This document shows, one piece after another, positions 58,366 to 64,000 of a stretch of 64,000 nucleotides of DNA (position 1 is the stretch's first letter; every line of letters begins with the position of its first letter). The notes beneath the pieces are model-generated. The model was given only the letters and a program-made list of their open reading frames with translations, was not told the origin of the DNA and ran no database searches. The position numbers were made by a program, and so were the translations under genes. The stretch is from contig CP136064.1 of the NCBI GenBank assembly GCA_032622095.1, positions 261,185,863-261,249,862 of the forward strand. The letters are read 5' to 3'. The stretch comes from Siphonodentalium dalli. Its lineage: Eukaryota > Mollusca > Scaphopoda > Gadilida > Siphonodentaliidae.

Positions 58366-59657
58366 ATGGGTCAAAGTAGCCACATACTAAGATCGCTCTC
58401 AGTTCCGTTTCAACGTTCTGCCCATTTCAGTTAAAAAAAACATGGACAGAATCCCGAAAGAAGTTTTCGGCAAAATCCATACTGCATCCCTTAAATGAAC
58501 TTTTCATGCCTCTTAAGGTACTGGGACAACCAGAATAGAACATATAGTTGACTAAGTATCATGTTTAATAACCAAGTGAGTCACAATCGGCTACATTTTC
58601 GGAACAGCAGTAAATACTGTTCGGAATATATGTGACAAATCAACTTTTTACCAAATTTGGTTGCCACTTTGCAAGCCATCTTGAGCAATATTGTCCAAAA
58701 ACACCTCAATGTGACACAGTTAGCATATATCAAAACAATAAACACATTTGATACCAAAGATAGTTCCATTTTACTTTTAAAAAATGGTTCAAACCTGAAC
58801 AGTGATTTTTTGCCGATTTGTGACATAAAAATTCGATTAATTCTGGTGATTTCAGTGGTTAAAATAGTAACAATTAACCAATATGCATCAGAAATGTTAG
58901 TATTCAATGTATATAAGACAGAATAGTCAATTGCGTGCGTCAACCACAACTTGTAAGTAATTGCATGGTACGCAGGGACAATATTTAACATTTTTCATAT
59001 ATTGGTCGCCATTTTGGCAGCCATTTTGAGCCATAGTGACAATTTTGGTACATTTGAGTTGGAAAATCCATAAAAATTAGAATGCATCATTTACATTGCG
59101 CAGTTCTTCCAATTTCTTGATGATATATGACTAGAATCCCAATGGTGATATTTTGTGATATGTTATACCGCATTCTGTAAAATCGAAATTTTGAGTGATC
59201 GGAAGGGGTTGGGACCCCATGAATGGCATATTTCATTGCTTAAAATATCATTTAACATGCTAAATACAAAATAAAGTCACAGTTCTCAACCAATTCCAAA
59301 CAGCAGAAACTTATCTTTAAAATACTAGTAAAAAAAGTAAAAAAAATCACTTCCGGCCGCCATTTTGGCTGCCATCTTGGACGAGGAATTCCAATTTTGA
59401 CACAGAAAGGTGGCGTTATGTCTTAGCTTCACAACAATGTATACATGTGTATATATATGACAAGATTTTCTCACTATAATTGCATCAAACTAACTTAACG
59501 GAAATGGCAGCCATCTTGGACGCCATCTTGAATTAGAAAAAATGCTCAAAGCGGATTTCGGATATGTTATAGAGGACATATTCCTCTTCAAAATGGTGTA
59601 CAAACCAACTTAGTCCAAATTTCTTCTAGGTCAAACCTTTTATCGACCAGACTAATA

Positions 59658-59885
59658 GGTGACCTGAGGTGACCTGCAAAAATGTTCAAACGTAGCAAGA
59701 GAGAAAACTCTATCTTCTTAGCACCCTCTATCTAGGCAATCGCTAAGAAATTTTGCTCAGCTGCATTGGAAATAAACCACTGTACTAGTTATTAGCCCCT
59801 AAATCGAGCCTCATACCAAATTTATATACCGGTACCTTTTCGTTCCGCCTGCTTGCAATATATTCTTCGTGTTCTTTCATTTAAG
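59658..59885. other. Region just upstream of the first visible ROGDI exon
   Basis: No first coding exon is recognised here. Pyrimidine-rich sequence before 59886 (CTTCGTGTTCTTTCATTTAAG) is a fair splice acceptor. Confidence 0.35.
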
Positions 59886-59957
59886 TCCGAAGAACTTGAC
59901 TGGATTCTCAAAGAACAAGTAGATGAGGTTCTCAAAAATATATATCATACGCTTATG
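59886..59957 (+). CDS. ROGDI: ROGDI exon, probably exon 2
   Basis: The acceptor is TTTCATTTAAG ending at 59885 and the donor is GTAAGTT at 59958. Exactly 24 codons, phase 0 to 0: S then EELDWILKEQVDEVLKNIYH then TLM. The pattern E-x-x-W-x-L-x-x-x-V-x-x-V-L-K fits the N-terminal helix of the Rogdi leucine-zipper bundle. Confidence 0.82.
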
Positions 59958-60454
59958 GTAAGTTTATCTTCATTAAACGGACATGGTTCGTCGAAGCTTA
60001 AAGTTTATATGAAATTGATGTGAGGTATATCAAATCATACATGTACCTACATGTACATAAAAACGAACTCGTCGATATAGCGCTAAAAACTTATTTTGTT
60101 TCTTATATTTTTTGGATAACAGTTTCCAGTTGAGATAATGCAATATATGTTTTCTGGACAATCGCAGGTTATTTCGTTCCAAAATCCTAAACTTAAGTGA
60201 TTTCAAATTGTGTACCAAGCTGCTCGTGTTTGAAGTGACATTTTTTATGACTTCAATGCATTTTTTCTGGGACATATTATGGTTGGAGAAAGGTACATGT
60301 AATTCAGGTATTTATAGACAAAATTCAGAAGCAAATACATGTATTTGCGAAATATACTATATTTTCACTGCATTTCAGAGAGTAGTTTGTACCTGTACCT
60401 CACATACTCTTGTTTCACACTGAATGTAATGGGATGTGATAATATATACTTCCC

Positions 60455-60595
60455 AGAAGATGAGGCATAAGCAGAATGAGGTCCCCAGAGAGTGAATCTG
60501 GTGATGTTAGCCCATTGTGCGGGTAGTATCACTAAATTCACCATCTGGGGACCTCATTCTGCAAATGTCAGACACACTATTTCCAGACTTCAACA
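60455..60595. mobile_element. M1 half element in ROGDI intron
   Basis: One hairpin module (AGCAGAATGAGGTCCCCAG and its complement) with the end CAGACACACTATTTCCAGAC. It is diverged and lacks a clear duplication. Confidence 0.6.
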
Positions 60596-61315
60596 AGACT
60601 TTAGCATTTCTAACGGTAGTTATTTTTAGAAAACATATCTTCTTTTGTATTAATATAAATAGAGTGTCGTGAGTTGGATTCTTTATTGCAAGAATACCGG
60701 TAACGGTATGTATATTCCAAATTTGTCATTTCAAAATTCTTTCAATGTCATCAACAGATTGTTAATATTGCTGGAGGGCTTTAAAGCGTCTACATCTAAT
60801 TGTTCGGGCAGACCTTGATGTGTGTGAAAAATTTCACTGGTTTATTTATGTTGATAGCTCAGCTTGGTGGAAAGAATACCCACATACTACATGTACTGGT
60901 TTTGTCCAATCATTTTTAATGCCAGAGTTACTGCCCTTGTGAATTTCATGTCTGTGTGAACGTTTCACCTTGTAACTTGGGGATGGATCATCATATTTGG
61001 TTGTGCTTTGGTATGGTGATCGCCCAGTTTGCGGTTTCGCATACTACCGGTTTTGTCCATTTATTTTTTACCAGAGTTTAATAAGGCCCTTGTTGGAAAT
61101 ATGTGTCGGTACGACATTTCACCATGTAACTCGTGTGTGGACCATCACATTTTGGTTGTGCTTTGGTAATGTTTGGGGGAAAGATACCCACACACTATGG
61201 GATTCGTCCATGCATTAGAATGTTACGGCCCTCGCTTGAATTCAAGCTATACTTTGTCATCATTTTGTCATCTCACAAACTGTCTTCTTAATTATATATT
61301 TATGTTCTTATATAG
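60596..61315. other. ROGDI intron, nothing recognised
   Basis: Weakly repeated phrases (TTTTGGTTGTGCTTTGGT, TACCCACACACTA) at 60870-61200 suggest a decayed repeat. No exon is seen. Confidence 0.3.
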
Positions 61316-61352
61316 GAATGCAGTCGAAGATTTCCACTAAAGCTAGGCACAG
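61316..61352 (+). CDS. ROGDI: ROGDI exon (37 nt)
   Basis: The acceptor is TTCTTATATAG ending at 61315 and the donor is GTAAATA at 61353. It reads ECSRRFPLKLGT plus one base. On its own it would not be called; the open reading across both junctions and the match to the Rogdi N-terminus support it. Confidence 0.75.
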
Positions 61353-61389
61353 GTAAATACATATCACCACCCTCTTATTTATACCATCA

Positions 61390-61735
61390 AACCTTGTAAA
61401 AATGTATCTGTCATTTGCAGACTGAGGTTCCCAGAGGCTAGCATCACCAAATCACCCTCTGGGAACCTCATTCTGCAAAGGCCTCAACTGCTATTAGAGA
61501 CCTAGAATCAGATTGAAGTTCCCCAGTTGAAGTTGGTGATTAGTCACCTCAATTATGCATTTTGTCTTCTGCAATTAGGGGATATAGAAACCGAACAGAA
61601 GGAAAAAAGTTAGCAGAATGTGGTCACCAGAGAGTGAATTTGGTGATTCTAGCCCACCGTGTGTGGTAGCATCAGTGAAGTCACCCTCTGGGGACCTCAT
61701 TTTGCTAATTTCAGACACACTATTTCCAGGACTGT
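61390..61735. mobile_element. Long-form M1 element in ROGDI intron
   Basis: Left module (ATCTGTCATTTGCAGACTGAG) and right module (TAGCAGAATGTGGTCACCAG and its complement) enclose the standard interior CCCCAGTTGAAGTTGGTGAT. Confidence 0.65.
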
Positions 61736-61849
61736 TAGCTTTTGTGACACTAAAATCATGGCAAAACGAATATGAGAATAATATCACTTTTGTTTGTTGT
61801 TGGTATGTAATAAGTATAGGCTCACAATTAATTTGATTATGTTATTGGT

Positions 61850-62055
61850 CCATCTGTCCATCTGTTTGCTTTTTTCATATCCGGATGATAACTTTAGTAA
61901 GTCTGAACTGAATGGAATGAAATTTGGTATGTGGGTTTATTAGCCCAAAATACAGGTCAAGTTTGAATTTGTGTTCTGCCCGCCAATTTTTACCAGAATT
62001 TTATCCCTTTGATGGAATTACCAGGGGTGTATTTTGCCACACCCTAGTAATGCTC
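61850..62055. mobile_element. Family P remnant in ROGDI intron
   Basis: One reverse core unit (CCGGATGATAACTTTAGTAAG, CCAAAATACAGGTCAAGTTT) ends in GCCACACCCTAGTAATGCTCTTG. Confidence 0.55.
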
Positions 62056-62099
62056 TTGTAATTTCTTGATGTCCGTCTGGATGATCCCAGTAGTGTTAA

Positions 62100-63641
62100 A
62101 AGATGACACTGGTGTAGATTTTCTCGGTCATTATCGAATCCTGCTAATCTACTGAGCATTTTGCCGAACTTTGTTTTTGAAAGGCCACCCATAACTGAAG
62201 TTATTCCAATTCATGCGATTGTATATTTCACTATGGATTATGCAGTCTGACTCATTAATCTTCCCTCATGTGACATGAGGGACTAATAGCGACATGCATT
62301 ATCAAACTTGAAATACTGTCACAATTGGCTTTTATCTACTGATTGTTTATACAGAAGCGGCTGGATCGTAGGAGCTGAAAATTTGTACATATTGGTAAAT
62401 TGACCTGGGGAATCTTATTAGGTAGGTCCCGTTGACATCTGATGTCTTAAAAGGACACTTATAATTAATGTAATTATATAATTAATGATATATCCAAAAT
62501 GGTTGCAATCTGGTCAGTCAAAATTAAAATACGGTGATAAATTGACCTGTAGAGTGTCAGGAGATAGATGCCGTTGACATCAGATGACTTAAAGGGGCAA
62601 ATATGAGCAATAAAGAGTGTTCCTTGACTCCTTTTGTAGGCAAATTGGTACAGATAGGTCACCTGACCAGGGGAATGGCATGGGATAGGCGCATCTTCTC
62701 ATGTTCCATACATGAATAATGGCTGAGAATAAAACATTACTTATTTACCATTGACCTCAGATGACTTACGGGGACTAAAATGTGGGAAAATTGGTGACTG
62801 ATTTTTAAATAACAGTCTAACGCCTCTATCCTGATTCCATTAATGACATATATAAACACGACGCGACATAAATGTAACCTCTGACTAATCCTCATCCTAT
62901 TTATATATACAAAGGTTTTACCACCAATTCACCACATATCTTCTAGACTGATAATAAATGCTCTGTAATGATCATATTATTTATTATCCCCCTATTAAGG
63001 TATGAGATCAAAGGTAAGTAATGTTTTATTCTCAGCCAGTATTCATGGGACGTGAGAATGTAAGATGCACATATCTCATGACACTCCCCTGGTCAGGTGC
63101 CCCATCTGTACCAATTTTTCTACATAAGGAAAACTCTTTATTGCCTCTTTATGTCCTTTGAGGTCAGCAGCATCCATCTTATTATATTCAGGTCAATTTA
63201 TCTCCGTGTTTCAATTTTCACTGACCAGTGCAACCATTTATGGTACATAATAAATTATTTAATTGAATAAATTATTGGTGCCCTTTTAAGACATCTGATG
63301 TCAACAGAACCTATTTAATAATATTCCCTGGATCAAATTACTCATATGTACAAATTTTCAGCTCCTGTGGTCCAGCCGTTTCTGTATAAACAATCAGTAG
63401 ATAAAAGCCAGTTTTATTTCGACAGCCTTTCAAGTTTGACACTGTGTGTCGCTAGTAGTCCCTCATGTCACATGAGGGAAGATTAACGATTCAGACTGCA
63501 TAATCCATAGTGGAATATACAATCGCATGAATCGGAATAACTTAGTTACAGGCGGCCTGTCACAAAAATCTTTTTGGCAACATGCTCAGTGGATTAGCGG
63601 GCATCGATAATGACTGAGAATAGCTACACCGGTGTAATCCT
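62100..63641. mobile_element. TTAA-flanked foldback element in ROGDI intron
   Basis: TTAA lies at 62096-62099 and 63642-63645. Left end AAGATGACACTGGTGTAG pairs with right end CTACACCGGTGTAATCCT. The arms run about 680 bp each (62100-62780 and 62985-63641) around a ~200-bp centre. Anchor pairs include CCCTCATGTGACATGAGGGA in both arms and GAATAAAACATTACTTA with TAAGTAATGTTTTATTC. No coding sequence is seen. Confidence 0.82.
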
Positions 63642-63707
63642 TTAAGCCACTCGGCATGTATCAATGTTTTGCATAATAAATTATCTCATATTTCCTCATT
63701 TTTACAG

Positions 63708-63756
63708 GAGAGGATAGTCTTGTGAAGCCACACAAGATATTACTCACGAGTCCAAA
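63708..63756 (+). CDS. ROGDI: ROGDI exon (49 nt)
   Basis: The acceptor is CATTTTTACAG ending at 63707 and the donor is GTATGTA at 63757. It completes a split Gly codon, reads EDSLVKPHKILLTSP and ends after two bases of the next codon. The next exon lies beyond the window or in its last 240 bases, where none is recognised. Confidence 0.72.
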
Positions 63757-64000
63757 GTATGTATAGGGTATTACTCAAAAGTAAAGGAGAATAATTGCAA
63801 ATTCCGAGGGTACTTTTTAAATAAGGCACACAGATATATCAATAAGAAGACAGAGAACTGAGATCTGTGTTCTTTGCCCATAAATGTCACAGTGTATACT
63901 CCTACTTCAAAACCAAAAGATAAAAAAAAATTTGATTTTGGATTTGGCGACAGAAAGGCACCATCTGTATATGATAAATTAGAAATCTGAAAATACTTTT
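63757..64000. other. ROGDI intron at window end
   Basis: No exon or repeat is recognised. Confidence 0.3.

Larger units (their letters stand above)
47408..59657. repeat. Large inverted repeat with an interrupted left arm
   Basis: The right arm (58366-59657, uninterrupted) matches in reverse complement three left-arm pieces: 47408-47755, 51469-52239 and 54803-55012. The gaps between the pieces are exactly the two family Q elements. Anchor pairs are TTGGTTTGTATATCATTTTG with CAAAATGGTGTACAAACCAA, and GTTTCTGCTGTTTGGAACTG with CAGTTCCAAACAGCAGAAAC (right side slightly diverged). The loop (55013-58365) is a CATATA-rich minisatellite. Arms contain AAGATGGC/GCCATCTT motifs. Confidence 0.82.
59886..63756 (+). 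other. ROGDI: 5' part of the ROGDI gene, three exons visible
   Basis: ROGDI (Rav2-like) is a subunit of the metazoan RAVE/Rabconnectin-3 complex that helps assemble the vacuolar H+-ATPase. Three short exons with GT-AG borders join in one open frame (phases 0, 1, 2): EELDWILKEQVDEVLKNIYH, then ECSRRFPLKLGTG, then EDSLVKPHKILLTSP. This parallels the start of human ROGDI as I remember it (EEEFRWLLHDEVHAVLKQLQ, then SLRFTLPG, then KQENFILG). The first visible exon is 24 codons, the size I recall for human exon 2. Exon 1 with the start codon was not found and the gene continues beyond 64000. These exons are too short for ORF-based detection. Confidence 0.8.

Overview
This is animal nuclear DNA: AT-rich, with spliced genes on GT-AG introns and a very heavy load of transposable elements. 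Two conserved metazoan genes can be read on the + strand. The last six exons of an axonemal dynein heavy chain (best match DNAH10) lie between 4121 and 15272. Three 5' exons of ROGDI, a V-ATPase-assembly (RAVE complex) subunit, lie between 59886 and 63756 and run off the right edge. Between them is one intact unspliced ORF on the - strand (36416-36931) with all four HAD phosphatase motifs. The repeat style, with ~165-bp tandem-core elements like the bivalve 'pearl' family, a Ngaro retrotransposon and many MITEs, suggests a marine invertebrate, perhaps a mollusc. The species cannot be fixed from this sequence.

Layout. 1-4120 is dynein intron, with CCGCGG-rich repeat blocks at both ends of its first 2.4 kb. 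4121-15272 holds the dynein exons in introns packed with hairpin MITEs. 15295-23750 is a stack of MITEs, including a three-level nest at 19726-20626. 23753-29804 is a complete-length Ngaro-type tyrosine-recombinase retrotransposon on the - strand, with gag, RT-RNase H, recombinase, SGNH hydrolase and split direct repeats. 30077-35785 holds tandem-core elements, one split by a 2.58-kb composite insertion. 36416-36931 is the HAD-like ORF. 37500-46800 holds tandem repeats, two elements with repeated subterminal motifs and a LINE fragment. 47408-59657 is a large inverted repeat whose left arm is broken by two tandem-array elements; the uninterrupted right arm preserves the empty sites. 59886-64000 is the ROGDI start, with a 1.54-kb TTAA-flanked foldback in one intron.

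The genes do not form a pathway. Both conserved proteins act in cell machinery (ciliary motility; V-ATPase assembly), and their closeness is ordinary synteny. The notable content is transposon biology: at least six insertions with exact 8-bp target duplications (hAT-type), several TTAA and TA insertions, self-nesting, a composite element, and empty sites recoverable from sister copies. No computation was available, so family names rest on motifs, termini and target duplications read by eye.
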